A DNA stretch of 64,000 nucleotides from Dimorphilus gyrociliatus (GCA_904063045.1 CAJFCJ010000005.1:3280165-3344164); one strand, 5' to 3'. Counted from the first letter of the stretch, positions 23,188-36,018 are shown. Notes: generated by a model not told the origin, from the letters alone. Made by a program: numbers and translations.

Positions 23188-26100
23188 TTATTTATTCTTT
23201 TCAAGAATGTGCAGGAACATTGCCTCCAAGCCTGTCCACGTTTCTTTTCCAGTTTGTTGAATTTGTTCGGGCGGGAGGAGAAAGCCGTACTTTCCCTTAT
23301 CTCGGAGTTCGACTGTATATACGTATCTGATTTTCGGTACACCTTTGGCCCAATCACGCGACGTTCCAGACGATCGATCTATTTTTAAATAAGCGATTGA
23401 CAATGGAAAAACTAAAAGTTTAATGGGTTGTCTGAATGGGATAAATGATTGATACTTGTCTTAACTCCTTGTATTTTATATTCAAATTTAATATAGTTCA
23501 TATAAATATCTATATTTAGGCTATGCATGTTATTTTATGCTTATTCAACTTTTATAATATATACAAGACGCCTTCACCATATCTTCCGACTCAAATAACA
23601 TTCTGAAGTACAGCACTCTACAACTATAATTTCTTTTTATGTAATAATAGACGATTCTTTTCAACTTGGACTATTAACTGATATCAAAAAGTGGAAAGTT
23701 TAAGCACTTTTGTAAAAATTCTAGCCTGGAACAAAAGATATAAATATCTTTTCGGTGAATTTTCTATGATTAAACGCTTTTTTATGCTAATGAATTAACC
23801 TCTTTTGTGAGAAATATAAAAACGGAATGAAAGGGAAAAAACTCCGCAATACTTACATAAGACATGGGAAGATGATCCATAAGTATAATGCGTTCCATAC
23901 AATCTTGAAATTGCTGATGTAGCTACTTTTGAAGCTTTCAACTAAAATGTGCAAGTTATTGATCAGCAATCACTATTACAAAAAATAAGATAAAGGCGAA
24001 ATTAAAACTTACCAGTTCGTCATAATTATCTGGGAAATTGTATGAATAACCCCATGGACTCATCCATAACTGACCGTACGAGTGTAAAGTTATGAACACT
24101 TGAAAAGAATTACCACCACCATTCTTCATTATATAATTAACTTCGTTCCTTGTTTCAATTTCTGAATGAGGCTTTGATCCACTATAAGTATCAGAGCATG
24201 GATCTGAGCTTGATCCAATAGCTAATGAAAACATATAGTTTAATATAAAACATTTAAAAGAAAAACATCTATCTGATGACGTACTTCCCCAACTATAATT
24301 GAAGTTTCTATTAATATCGGCTCCGATGCAGGAGTTACCTCTAACTTTTGATCTTGATTTTCTCCATAAACGATTCTTGAACAAGATATTGAAATTAATT
24401 TATTTCATTTTTAATTGAAACTAAATAGTAATTTACAGTTGTAAATGTGTATACGTAGCCATCCGGATTAACAATCGATAAAATGAAAATATCGTAGCTG
24501 CTTAATATGCGTCGAATATTCTTATTTCCATTTAAGAAACCATCTATTAGCGATTCTATAGAGAATAAAGCGACTGCGGGTGATATCCATTCCCTGGCAT
24601 GAATGCCAGCATCAATCCAGATTTTCTTTTTCTCTTTTTGACTTAAACTGTCTTCCCTTATCTAATTTTAAATAGTGATTAAATAGGCTGTTCTCTCGCC
24701 TCTTTCTTTATATAATGTTATATATAGTATATACATATCATTAGTTTAAATTGAAGTTTTTTCGTTTAACCTTAAATACCCAAATATCTCTTCCTTCGAA
24801 AGATTTACCGATACTTTCCAGATTACAGACTAAGTTTTTCGTACATTTTCTTGCTGTTCTTACCATCCATTCTTCTATCTAAATGGAGATTAGATTATAT
24901 TAATAGTTAATAAATTCTTTACTCTAATAAGTTAATGTATTAATCCACAAGAATTGTAATAATAAAAAGAATGAAGATTGACCTCGGAATATTCCAAATA
25001 TCTTTCAAAATTATAATTCTGATCAAGGAATTTATTCTTAGAAGTAGCTTTATGTGCATTCCAAAAAGCGTCTAATTTGACCTGAGCGTCGTCCTTATCG
25101 ATTGAGTATGGAATACCCAACCTATTCAATTCGTATCGTACAATTTCTCCCATTTCAGGTTTCAAACGGAGATTAACTCCCTGCGAAGTTTGTCCAATAT
25201 GATTCCAAAAATCAACATTCTCCAACTGGTATAAGTATCTTAAGTGATTATCGGAAGTGGGTCGAACAGTTAATATTTGATGACTGTTGGAAAAATTTTA
25301 TTATTTAATATAGGTTAAAGTAAGGTCTTAAGTAGCGCTTTATTTATTGACTGGAAGCCTATTTTATTGCCTTTTCTATTAAGTGTTTCTTAGGTCTTAC
25401 TTTATTAGAAATAAAAGAGATTCGACTACGTATAACAGTTTCTTAATATATATTTTAAGAACGTTATTTATCATGTAGTTCTTTTCTATTCGGACTAAGA
25501 TTATTAACTGAAAATATATTTGAGGGAGAGAGAAAGAGGACCGAAAAAATAATCTTTAATCTTCAATCTATGAAATCCCCTAAAGAGTGAATTTAATCAA
25601 TTAAAAGATTATTTTATTAACTTATAAACACAGCAAAATATCAAAACGTCAAATACTAAAATATCTAGCCTTTCTTTGTATGTTACTAAGTAAAAAAAGA
25701 AAATGCTATTACAATATTACGTCATGAAAGGCTTTTCCCTGAAGGTTTTGCAATGACTCTTTCTTTTTTTTTTTTACTGAAATTTACTTAAATTTTGTAT
25801 AAACATATGACTTTTCCCCTCTATCGTTCAACTTGAATATTTATAATAAATTTCCCTTATATATTTTAAAGATTATCTTTCATCATCTACCATTATAAAA
25901 AATCAAAAGGGAAAGAAAGTAACTTAAATTGAATATATCAGAATTGCTAATTAAACTAAAAGAACCCAAAGATTTAAATATCTTTCTATTGGATAAAGTT
26001 TATCGATTTACATGTTCTCTTTCTCTTTCAAATTTACACTACTATTCTCTCTATGATTATTACAGAAAAAAACATCGCGATAGTACGTATTAACTTACAT

Positions 26101-26428
26101 TTTTTGAACAATTATGAACAGTCATAATAACCCTTAATTTTGTCTATATTCAATCGATTTATTAGGTATGATATCAACTTTCGATAATGGTATGACTAAG
26201 AGTATTAAAAGAGTTTCTAATTAGTTTTCGGTGTGTTCGTAAAAGGACATGAGAGTATTGGAAAGAAGAGAGAAGTTCGCTATTTACCTCCGGCTGTTAT
26301 AGCTAAATATCAGATATAATAATTATTATAAGATTGTATACCTACCCATCGAAACGCTCTTCTGCCGACGACCAAATAGTCAAATATGTAATAAAAGGAA
26401 CAGCAAATACAATCTTCATCTTATCCAT
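23188..26428 (-). CDS. secreted M14A metallocarboxypeptidase, CPO-like acidic specificity
   Basis: This gene encodes a zinc carboxypeptidase that removes C-terminal residues. Minus-strand exons 26346-26428, 24983-25283, 24771-24878, 24437-24661, 24285-24375, 24013-24221, 23857-23941 and 23188-23378 join in phase to 430 residues. A signal peptide (KIVFAVPFITYLTIWSSA) precedes a propeptide of activation type (GHQILTVRPTSDNHLRYL) and then the catalytic domain. Zn ligands and active-site residues are in place: IDAGIHAREW (H and E), INRNF, FITLHSYGQ (third Zn His), and the general base Glu in YTVELRDKGKYGF. The specificity pocket residue, Ile in CPA and Asp in CPB, reads Arg in GTSRDW, as in human CPO, so cleavage of C-terminal Glu/Asp is inferred. 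The first intron (26345-25284) is unusually long for this window. Confidence 0.92.
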
Positions 26429-27956
26429 TTATCCCTCAGCTTATTTTCTTCTTTTTTTTACAGTTTTACTCCTTCAAAATTTTCTTTCTCCTCCTTCCCC
26501 CTCTCTTTTCGTTTTGTATTTTCTGCTAGTAATCTTCTTTCGCCTTATTCCATTCACATATTTCAACGTCACTAGTACTACTACTCCACTATGGAAAATC
26601 GAGTAAGAAAACTATCGCTTTCTCCAGGTGGCGTTCTCCTCCTTCTCCAACATGAATTATGCATAAACAGTTTTAAGTTTATCTGTACAAATTTTGGCGC
26701 ATTGAGCTTAATAAAAAGACTATGTAAGAAATGGCATAGATTATTTAAGCCTATTTTTTAAAAATTAATATTTAGCTCATAACTTAAACATTAACTTAAT
26801 GATAAACTCTGAATATATACAGTATACTGTTTAGAAATATTTTTACTCTTTGTATATATACAGTATAAATTTATATATATATATATAAGTAAATTTTAAA
26901 TGCAATTTTACTGCTAAAGAGTCTAATTAGCGTCATATTCATCAAACTAAGGTACCAGAGGAGTATACTTTCTGCTAATGAATCATAAATTGATTTTTCT
27001 CCTAATTTAGTCTTGAATAAATACAACGATACTTAAATATGCCGGAGTGATGGTAAAACAAACTAATTTACATCGGCGTAGCCTAAAACTAGACGCCTAG
27101 CTAAAAATTAGTCAAAACAAAAAGAGAAAAAAAATAAATTCCTCTTTTTTTTTTATCCTGTAACAGCGTTGTTGTGTTACTACTCTAAGTCACACAGTTT
27201 GTGCTATTTTTTTTCTTAATGCTACAATCATCAGGATAGGAACAGGTGGAAGGAAGGATGAAGGGAAGAGAGATATAGAATATCTAAAATCTTTTTGATT
27301 TCTTATCCTTAATCACGTTAAACTAACTTTTGTGAAAAATATTATACATATATAGTATTCTTTTATTCGTATATATACTGTATATTCTATCTCCTCCCTG
27401 ACATAAAGCATAAACAAAATTTTCTTCAGCTTTAAAAACCTTATCTAATATATTTAATACTTTTAAAAGGATTTTCATTAGATTCGCTATTGTTGTTTAT
27501 TAATATTGCTAATAATCCATTTTTTCTAGCAGAATATACGCCTAATTGTTTATTAATTTATAGACTGAGTAGTTTGTTGATATTGCTAAAATATTTTTTA
27601 TTCATTTAAATTAGTGGCAAAGGAGTAAAATATAAATTTTACCAGTTTTCTTTACGAATAAAAAACAAAATGGAGTAGTTGGACAACATACATCATATCT
27701 ACGTAGAGATCATTTTCATTAGTATACAACATATCAATTGTTGATTTAATGAAATAATTGAAAAATCTGAATCGTTTACATACAATTTACAAAAGCAGAT
27801 GTAAACTAAGAAGAAAAGCTTAAGATTTGTAAGTATTTAATCAATGTACTTTCACCAACCAAATTCTTCTGGAATTTACTATTTATAAAAGTTCTTAGGG
27901 GCACATAGTTGGAAAATTTCAGTTCATTTCCGCGAAATCTTTAACCGCCTTAAGAA
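26429..27956. other. intergenic, AT-rich, no gene seen
   Basis: A 1.5 kb gap between divergent genes (carboxypeptidase and SRR1-domain protein). It contains several copies of a TATACAGTATA/TATACTGTATA motif (26813-26832, 26855-26867, 27372-27385). No ORF with coding character or RNA gene is seen. Confidence 0.6.
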
Positions 27957-28736
27957 ATGAGTAGTGTTATGGAAAAGGATGGATTTACACTTGTAAAGAA
28001 AGGCCGAAAGCATAAAAGAAAATATAAGCCAATCCCAGCAGATATTTCAGCTCAAGAACTAGACGAATTGGAAATAAAGAAATTTCTCGAAAATTTTACT
28101 CATTGTCTTATTGAAATGGAACAAAGCGAATTATTACACTTTATCAAATCGAAATACGAGAAAAATGACGTTGAAATGATAGAAAAAATAGAATGTTTAG
28201 GATTAGGATCAATAACAAATAATAAACAAGCTAGATCTCAACTGGCTCTACTCGTTCAATTAAAGTTATTTTTTAACTGTCCAGTTCTAGCCTATGATCC
28301 CATTTTTACCGAAGCTGATAAGATAGTGTTATCAGAGTTTAATATTCTTGTTGACGAAGAAAATACAGAAGGTATGAAGGAGACGACTGGAAAAACACTC
28401 TTCTTCATGCCCCATTGCTCGAAACCTCTCGTAAACAACATACTTTACTCGAATTGGTCGAGAAAACTACTTGGGAATGTGCAAATATTCGGGAATTCAT
28501 TCGAAAATATGATTGTTCGACACACGTTTCAAGATATGGAAAAATATGCTGGATACGTACTATTGTCACAGAAATTTGTTAAAGAAATTTCGATTCCTAA
28601 CAATATAATCATCGATAACGTTTTCAACGATACATCATTACACTACTTCGATAATATTGATAAATTAAATGTATCATTTTCCAAAGCTATCCAACCTATA
28701 TATGATAATGATGAATTAGACTTTATAAAGAAGTGA
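27957..28736 (+). CDS. SRRD: SRR1 domain-containing protein
   Basis: This 259-residue frame belongs to the SRR1 family, first described in plant clock and light signalling and present in animals as SRRD, with a suggested role in heme biosynthesis or clock control. Landmarks are the basic start (KKGRKHKRKYKP), CLGLGSITNNKQARSQLAL, PVLAYDPIFTEADKIVL, TLFFMPHCSKPLVNNILYSN and VQIFGNSFENM. No intron is needed. Only seven bases after its stop comes another open frame. The stop itself overlaps what would be a 27-base GT-AG intron joining the two frames in phase (GTGAAATTG to TTTTCAG, 28734-28760), so the true protein may be longer. Confidence 0.88.
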   Translation: MSSVMEKDGFTLVKKGRKHKRKYKPIPADISAQELDELEIKKFLENFTHCLIEMEQSELLHFIKSKYEKNDVEMIEKIECLGLGSITNNKQARSQLALLVQLKLFFNCPVLAYDPIFTEADKIVLSEFNILVDEENTEGMKETTGKTLFFMPHCSKPLVNNILYSNWSRKLLGNVQIFGNSFENMIVRHTFQDMEKYAGYVLLSQKFVKEISIPNNIIIDNVFNDTSLHYFDNIDKLNVSFSKAIQPIYDNDELDFIKK

Positions 28737-28742
28737 AATTGT

Positions 28743-29102
28743 ATGCTCTATATTTTCAGATATTCAACAATGACTACATCCGACAATGCAAGCTGTTATT
28801 GTTGTGTTGATAATATGAAAAAACAAGACGACGATGATCTTCATTTAAATAAGGCTTTGGATGAACTTGGTATGCTTTCAACATCCGTTAAAGATAAACG
28901 CGATTATATAAAGAAAGTGGAACGAAGCGAATCCAAAATATGTTTACTAATTAAAAAAGAAGAGTCAATTGTTACGGGCAGAAAAATGAGAAGACAGCGT
29001 GTACACTTTCAAATAGAACCTTATCCAACTCGATCTTCCAAAACAAAGATTGAAGATAAACTTAAATCGCTAAGTTTAAGTGACACTGACAAAAAAAACT
29101 GA
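28743..29102 (+). CDS. uncharacterised basic/acidic low-complexity protein or C-terminal extension of SRRD
   Basis: This frame of up to 119 residues (in-frame ATGs at 28743 and 28770) starts seven bases after the SRRD stop. It begins with a Cys-containing patch (ASCYCCVDNMKK), has an acidic run (QDDDDLHLN), then a basic helical part and ends TDKKN. I recognise no domain. Its closeness to SRRD and the in-phase 27-base pseudo-intron suggest either one longer gene or a dicistronic transcript. Confidence 0.5.
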   Translation: MLYIFRYSTMTTSDNASCYCCVDNMKKQDDDDLHLNKALDELGMLSTSVKDKRDYIKKVERSESKICLLIKKEESIVTGRKMRRQRVHFQIEPYPTRSSKTKIEDKLKSLSLSDTDKKN

Positions 29103-29557
29103 AAATAATAATTCTGAAAACGAACTGAAGGTTTTTCTTGTTTATTCTTTTTTTAATATTGTTAATCAACCTCTAATGGGTTTTATCTCATTGTTTATTT
29201 TTTCTCTCTTCCATTCTCTTCTCTATCACAATGGTCAGATACAATTGTAAATTATTTATTTAAATATCATATTTATAGCTAATTATGTCATGTCGAAAAT
29301 GAATATCTATGTGCTCGTTCGTTCCGAAATCATTTGTGAAACAAAAAACTAGCTTTCAGAGCTATCTCGTTGTTGTCATATCGAATATAAACAATAGATG
29401 TCACTATACATCTTTAGCCATATTCCAATTATTCTATACGTAAACGAACATACCGGAAGTAAACATTTACTACTCGTGATGAATTTAAAAAAGATGAGCT
29501 AAACTGGCTTTAAACATTAAATACTTTGTAGCTCAACTCGTACCTTCAGTGAACGAA
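29103..29557. other. intergenic
   Basis: An AT-rich gap holding the 3' end of the upstream transcript and the likely promoter of the small gene at 29558. Nothing else is seen. Confidence 0.55.
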
Positions 29558-30076
29558 ATGGAGTTTATAAAAACACCAAAGGTTAGTCGAAACATTATTT
29601 AGGACAAAATCTATTTGCAAATTATATTGTAAAATCTAGGGAGGAGATAAATGTCAGCAGATTTATCACTTTTTTAAAATAAAAGCAATACGCCAGCCAT
29701 TGACAAAGATATTAGAACGTATTAATGACCAAGTTAATCACAAATCTGCTGATGATTACATTAAAGCACGCCCCCTAATTAATTCTATGTCTGAAAAATC
29801 ACAACACAATAGATGGCAGTAAGATGCCGTTGCAGTCTCGATTGCAGAGCCAAGCGGCTTTTTAAGTCTTGCTGGGCGATGAGTAGCGATGCAAAATTTG
29901 CAGTGAGAGCACTTATGAATAACGCACACGTTCAGAGAGCAATAAATGCTATCAAAAATGGTACAATTCAGGATATCATGCCTCTTCAAGAAATTTGGAT
30001 ATTTGAAGATGGAACTTTGAAGGTTTTAGCTAGTTTAAATAAAGAAAAAACTACTAATATATGTATACTATATTAA
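29558..30076 (+). CDS. small unrecognised protein, three exons
   Basis: Three exons (29558-29581, 29661-29818, 29887-30076) join in phase to a protein of about 123 residues: a short start MEFIKTPK, a helical middle (RQPLTKILERINDQ, then DDYIKARPLINSM) and a C-terminal part with ALMNNAHVQRAINAIKNGT and PLQEIWIFEDGTLKVLASL. Exon 2 ends with a good donor (CA|GTAAGA) and exon 3 follows GATGAGTAG. The 68-base second intron is GC-rich and could instead be read in another frame from 29813, so the exact structure is uncertain. I do not recognise the family. Confidence 0.5.
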
Positions 30077-30408
30077 AATTTAGGTTTAAGATTGATAATA
30101 AAAGATAGAGAGTGAGAGAGAGAGAGTGAGAAAAAGACAGAAAGAGATAGAGAATGAGAGAATAAATGAAAAAATTAGGAAAAAACAACTTTTTATTTAT
30201 ATAGTAAAGAATCTAATCAGACTGCTATTCGGAAGATGTCATCTAAGTAGTGAAAAAAACTTTTTTCTCTAACTCTTTTCAACGCATGATTTTCTAAGGC
30301 CGAATAAAAAGTAGGCCTGAAAACTCTTCAATACTTGATAAAATTTTCTCAATAGACTATCTACATACGCTGAAAAGAGGCCAAATTAATTGATTATTCT
30401 TTCGAAAT

Positions 30409-30478
<70 letters not shown>

Positions 30479-30652
30479 ATAGTGAGTGTTTTACTTAAGA
30501 GGAACTGTACGAAAATTACTTCCAATAGCATTAATAGTTAAAACAATAATATTAACTGTTTCATTCCTCAATTGGAGTAATAGCCTATTTCTTACAAAGA
30601 TCGCTATATCATCTATAATTTCTTCGATTTTTTTTAACGTTTATTATTAAAA
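30077..30652. other. intergenic with GA and TA repeats
   Basis: A gap between two plus-strand genes. It holds a GA-rich tract (about 30108-30165) and the long TA microsatellite at 30412-30473. The last 100 bases form the 5' region of the myotubularin gene. Confidence 0.6.
30412..30473. repeat. long TA microsatellite (about 31 units)
   Basis: A perfect AT dinucleotide run of about 62 bases, the longest uninterrupted one in the window. It lies between genes and is likely polymorphic. Assembly length here may be unreliable. Confidence 0.95.
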
Positions 30653-33600
30653 ATGTCAGAAAATGATGAAAAATCTTTAGATCTTGCTACCAAGTGGCAT
30701 TTAGAATTACCAATTTTGGTTTGTTTCCTATTAATATATTAAGAGAAAAAAATAAAATAAACATTAATAAGTGTGTTTATAAAGGGTTGATGTATAATGT
30801 AATATTGATAAGCGTTGGATAGATAAACCCCTTATATCGATTTAACATTAACCGTATAGAGAAAGAATCATAAATGGGAGGAGACAGAGAGAGACAGTGA
30901 TATTAATGCACATCCTATATATATATATTCTCTATATTTATATTACCACACAATATATAGTAATAAGCATAATAAACGCCATTCTATTCGTTTTTCTTTT
31001 AAATAAGTTATTTTGTTTATCACTCTTTATAAATTATTAAATCATTTTCCTATGTTATTATTTTTCATATTTTCTAGGTTGATAATGTCAAACTTATTGA
31101 CGGTGTTAAGAACAAAAATCTGCAAAACTCTCCAGTTGGAACTCTTTATCTAACAGCAACGCACTTAATTTTTGTTGACTGCACAGGAAAGAAGGAAACA
31201 TGGGTAAGTAGAGAAAGAAAAAGGAAAATAATATTTTCTTTCTTTACATTTAGTTATATCTTTGTTCTATTTTTAATTATTAGTAGAATTCCTTTATATA
31301 TACCTTCCCTTGTATTTCTTTTTTATCATCTAACGAGTGGGCAGTAACGTCTACTTTGTACCTATAGATGTATATATATACATATATATATACTTAAACT
31401 CATATACATTGTAAATATTTTTCTGTGCTATATAGTTCACTTTATTTTATTTTAAGGAGATAAAACGGCATCAGATGCCTATTAATTAAAACTTTAGTAC
31501 CTCTTAGTCTTTGCAATTAAATAGACGTTTTTAAGGTATTTTTGTTTAATATATGCTTTTGAGATGAAGAAATATAAATATACTTAAATAAGCAAATAAA
31601 TAATTAATGATGATATTTTTTGACAGATTTTGCATATGCACGTTTCGAGCGTTAGTAAACAGTCACTGAGCACTACTGGATGCCCATTGGTTATCCGTTG
31701 CAAAACCTTTCAAGTCGTCACATTCATCATTCCGAAAGAAAGAGATTGCCACGATATTTACACTTCTCTCCTTAAACTTTCTAAACCCGGTAAGTAAGAA
31801 TCAGAGAAAAAATTGTGAAGAAATTGAGATAGAAATGGAAACATATAAATGTAGATAGAGATCGAGATAGAAATAGGGTGGGGAATTGAAAGAAAGATAT
31901 CGAAGAAAGGGAGAAAAATAGTAGGAAATAACAACTATTCGACCCAAAATACGCTTACTAGTGCATTAAACCTGTTTAATTAATTTACTCTATAACTTCT
32001 CTATCTTAAGAGAAAAGAGGGTAAAATTGTTCTCTAAAGCGGAAATGTAAGAAAGTGTTAGAGGTACTTGGTGCGTGTTAAGTTAAGAAGAAGGTTGTCG
32101 TTATTTTCTTTCCTGCTTTGGGAATACATTCTGAGAGGGCGCCTTCTTTCCTAATTTGTTTCGAAGTCAGCTGTCTCGGTCGTTAATAAAAAGAAAATAT
32201 GGAAATAAAATTCCCTTTCCCTTTACCAGTTTTGTAATTTGTACACGTAGTGGCGTTTGATGGTCTGGAAAAAAATTTTATACTATGCCTTCCTACCCCT
32301 GTCTCAATCTATCTATCTCCCTATCTCGTCTACATTCCATTACTTGCCTAAATATATATATGGCATACATACATACTGTCTCCCATTCTCTCTCTCTCTC
32401 TCTCTCTCTATCTCTATCTCTTTTCCTCAATATAAAATCATTAAATCTTTTAATAGGTTTTTATTTATCTAATCTTTGTTTATTCCCTCAACAAAACAAA
32501 TATTCGACAACAACCACAACAAAAATAACAACAGCCGAATATTCTCAGTTGTTTGCCTTCCACTATACACCATCTAATGATTTGGCAAACGAATCGAAAA
32601 CGATTGGATGGGACGCGATCGATTTACGGAGCGAATATTTGCGAATGGGAGTACCGAATAAGAACTGGATCGAATACGATGTAAGCGTAAACCAAAGTAA
32701 ATTATATGGGAAATTTTTCAATTTTTCTTTTTCTTTGTCTCTTCCATCACTTCCTTACCGACTCCGCAACTACTTTTACCTCATATCCATACTATAAATA
32801 GCAAACTAATGACTACGAACTGTGCGATACATATCCAAGATTCTTGTACATGCCATCAGGCGTTTCTAAAACGCTTATAAAAGGAACGTCCAAGTTTAGA
32901 AGTCGAGGACGCTTGCCAGTTTTATCCTATCTACATGTCGATCAAAGCCAATCGTTAGCCGCTATTTGTAGGTGTGCTCAACCACTTTCGGGCTTAACGG
33001 CTAGATGCAATGAAGACGAAGATTTCCTACAGTGTATTATTACAGCAAATCCTAATTCGAATTGCATGTACGTTGTGGATAATAGGCCGATGGTAAGTGT
33101 ACTTTCCCTCTTTTTATCTATTATATTTTTCATATTTATATAAAAGTACAAGTGAAAAATTCCTTATCAAATTTCTCTTTTTTTTATTTTCCTTGTAAAG
33201 AATACAATCATTGATCTTTAATTTATTCTCTTAGATTAACGCTCTTGCTAACCGCGCCAAGGGAAAAGGATACGAAAACGAAAGCAATTATCAGAATATC
33301 AAATTTCATTTTGCGGGTATTGAAAATATTCATGTAATGAGAAATTCTTTAAATTCTCTTAGAGAAGGTATATGATCTATTATTAATAGTTTACTTAATA
33401 TATCTACATATTCTGTTTCATACATATTTATAGCTTGTGAGAAGAACCTATCTATGAGTGGTTGGTTGAAAGCACTAAAGGAAAGCGGCTGGCTTAAGCA
33501 CGTGAAAGATGTCCTTGACGCTTCGAAATTTGTTGCCGACGCTATAAAATCTGGAACAAGCGTTCTAGTTCACTGCTCAGATGGCTGGGATAGAACAGCT

Positions 33601-35374
33601 CAAACCTGCGCATTGGCCAGTCTTATTTTAGATCCTTATTATAGGACTATAGAAGGTTTCCAAGTAAGAATGAATACGCTCTGGCTTATTTAATCTATAA
33701 ATATCTTTTTACAAAAAAGAACCTTTAACCCTTCTCCCATTTTCCTTCTCTACCTATAGGCCTTAATCTACAAAGAATGGATATCATTTGGCCATAAATT
33801 TGCAGACCGTTGCGGCCATTTATTCTCGAATGATTCAAATGAGGTTTCGCCAGTCTTCTCACAATTTTTAGATTGTACTTGGCAATTACTCAATCAATTT
33901 CCTTATGCCTTTCAAGTATAAATTTACTTTATTTAATATTAGTATAAATTTATTATTATTTTAAATAAGATTCACTTAATTAGCTAGTTATTCTATTTAG
34001 TTGCTTTATATTCATTAATTCTCTTATTGTCTTTCTCTTTCAACAGTTTAACGAACGTCTTTTATTCGAGTTACATGATCATGCATATTCCTGTCAATTT
34101 GGAACATTTATAGGGAATTGTGAGAAAGATCGGATTGATTTAAGACTCAGAGAGAAGACTTATTCGCTATGGAGCGAGATTCGTAGCAAATTTAACGATT
34201 TCATAAATCCGTTTTACGAGAAAGAACATGAAACGTGTCTGGAATTACGTGCTCTTAAGCCAGATACTTCTCCATCTGTAATAAAGTAAGATTGATAATA
34301 AATAGACACAATTTAGCCTCTTATCCCATTCCGATTAATACCTCTTCTCCGTATTCGTTACTTTCTTCTTTTTCTCTTTTTATAAGTAATTTACTAATGT
34401 AAATAATATATAATATGTATAGATTTTGGAAGGAACTTTATCTTCGATATGATTTTGGAGCACAACCGAGAGAAAGCGTATCGGATACTGTTAGCACCCT
34501 GAAAGATCATATTATATCTTTAAAAGTTTGTTATCTTTAACACTCATAAATGAGCATATAATCAAGTATTTATATACTTAAACTTTCCCCTAGGAGCACG
34601 CCAATCTTTTAGAAAATCGTATTGGAACACTTTGTCGCTTATTAAATAAAGAAGAGGAAACAGTCAAGGCTTCCATATCTATGATTTCTTCGTCAGAATC
34701 AATGGATTTCAGTACATTGCAGGTCATATTATATAGAATTAACCGCTGTGCAACACGACTATATAATTATACGTATAAACTCAATTATTACTCTTTCCTT
34801 TTTTTTCAACATATAGATATTAGACGATACCATCACTAGTCCTACATCATCATCTGTAACTAGTCCTGGCGATAACGAATCTGGATTTGAGGATTCTTCA
34901 ATTAGTCGCTCATCTTCATTCGATTGTTTGCAAGTAATATATACTATTTATCTATCAATCTCTCTCTCTCGTCCAATCATTTTCTACTCTTGAATTTATT
35001 TTCCTTTTTGTCTATTCAGGTAGGAAATTTAATACAAGAATTGCGTTCCGTTGCGGTCGACTGGAAATCATTACGGAATACGAATTGTAATAGTTGCTCA
35101 ATACCATTTCAGCATGGTAGTAAAAAAGTTAGTATACACATACAGTATATTATTATATATAGTTTATTTAATATTTATTTTATCATTGCTATAGAATCAT
35201 TGTTGGCGTTGTGGAGGATTGTTTTGCAATCGTTGCGTTACAAGAAATATTAGCTTACCCGGTCACGCAACTCAAACTTTAGTTCCAGTTTGTAAAGGAT
35301 GCTCTAAGCAGCTAAGACAAACGAAAAGTTTAAACGATATACCAATAACGGTACCTTCCGAACAGCCATTGTAA
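30653..35374 (+). CDS. myotubularin-related phosphatase (MTMR6/7/8 type) with C-terminal FYVE-like finger
   Basis: This gene encodes a phosphoinositide 3-phosphatase acting on PI3P and PI(3,5)P2 at endosomes. About 14 exons include 30653-30718, 31078-31203, 31627-31790, 32535-32680, 32802-33092, 33235-33367, 33434-33663 and 35195-35374. A PH-GRAM domain comes first (GTLYLTATHLIFVD, PLVIRCKTFQVVTFIIP), then the myotubularin core (MGVPN, PVLSYLHVDQ, AICRCAQPLSGL, NRAKGKGYENE, GIENIHVMR). The P-loop is VHCSDGWDRTAQ, with the intact Cys-x5-Arg of an active enzyme. After a Ser/Thr-rich linker a Cys-rich finger follows (NCNSCSIPF, an intron, then NHCWRCGGLFCNRC, VCKGC). Human MTMR6/7/8 lack a FYVE domain; here one is present but with a weak basic motif. 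Introns of 400-700 bases near the 5' end hold CT and TA repeats. Confidence 0.93.
32387..32409. repeat. CT microsatellite in myotubularin intron
   Basis: A TC/CT run in the intron before the exon at 32535. It gives rise to spurious Ser/Leu-rich open frames that are not genes. Confidence 0.85.
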
Positions 35375-36018
35375 TATATATTCTTCATACCTGCAGTATG
35401 TGTACTCAATTCGTACGGCATGACTGGGAGTTTTAACGGATTGATTGGCGTTTATTTTAATATTTTTTTTTCTTTTCTTCTTTTTTTTTACTGCATGTTT
35501 TTCTTTGCCAATTACTTCTCTTCCTATTCTTTATTTTACATTAATTATGATAATAAGGAAATTGAATAGGCAAGAGAAAGGATTGATTTATTAGTCTTTA
35601 TCTATAATTTTTCTCTTTTTTTTAAAAAAAAAAAGGATCATATTAATAATAAAGAGTTTTTTTTCTCTTTTTCTTTCTACTATTCATTTTTCTTTTTATT
35701 ATTATTCTTCTCCTTTAATTCGTCCATTACCTATCTCGTCTCTATTCACCCTAATCTCATCTTTGTCCTTACTATTTCCCTATATACCTTGTAGCTTATT
35801 ATTAAATGTTGGTTGTTTCTTTTTTTTGTAAAGAATCTTGTCATAATTGATAAGCTTTTATGACTTTTCAACCAAAATATGAAAACAAAGAATAAAGAAA
35901 CATGGATAGAATTTGTTCGTTTTTATTAAATATTGTATTTAGTCATTGAAAAAGAGGAAGAGATAATTTAATAATGATGCAGAAAGATATAATCTTTTAG
36001 GATCGTTTCTTATCGTGT
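35375..36018. other. convergent 3' interval
   Basis: Pyrimidine-rich and AT-rich sequence between the myotubularin stop and the stop of the minus-strand Ig-like gene. Likely 3' UTRs. No gene seen. Confidence 0.6.
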
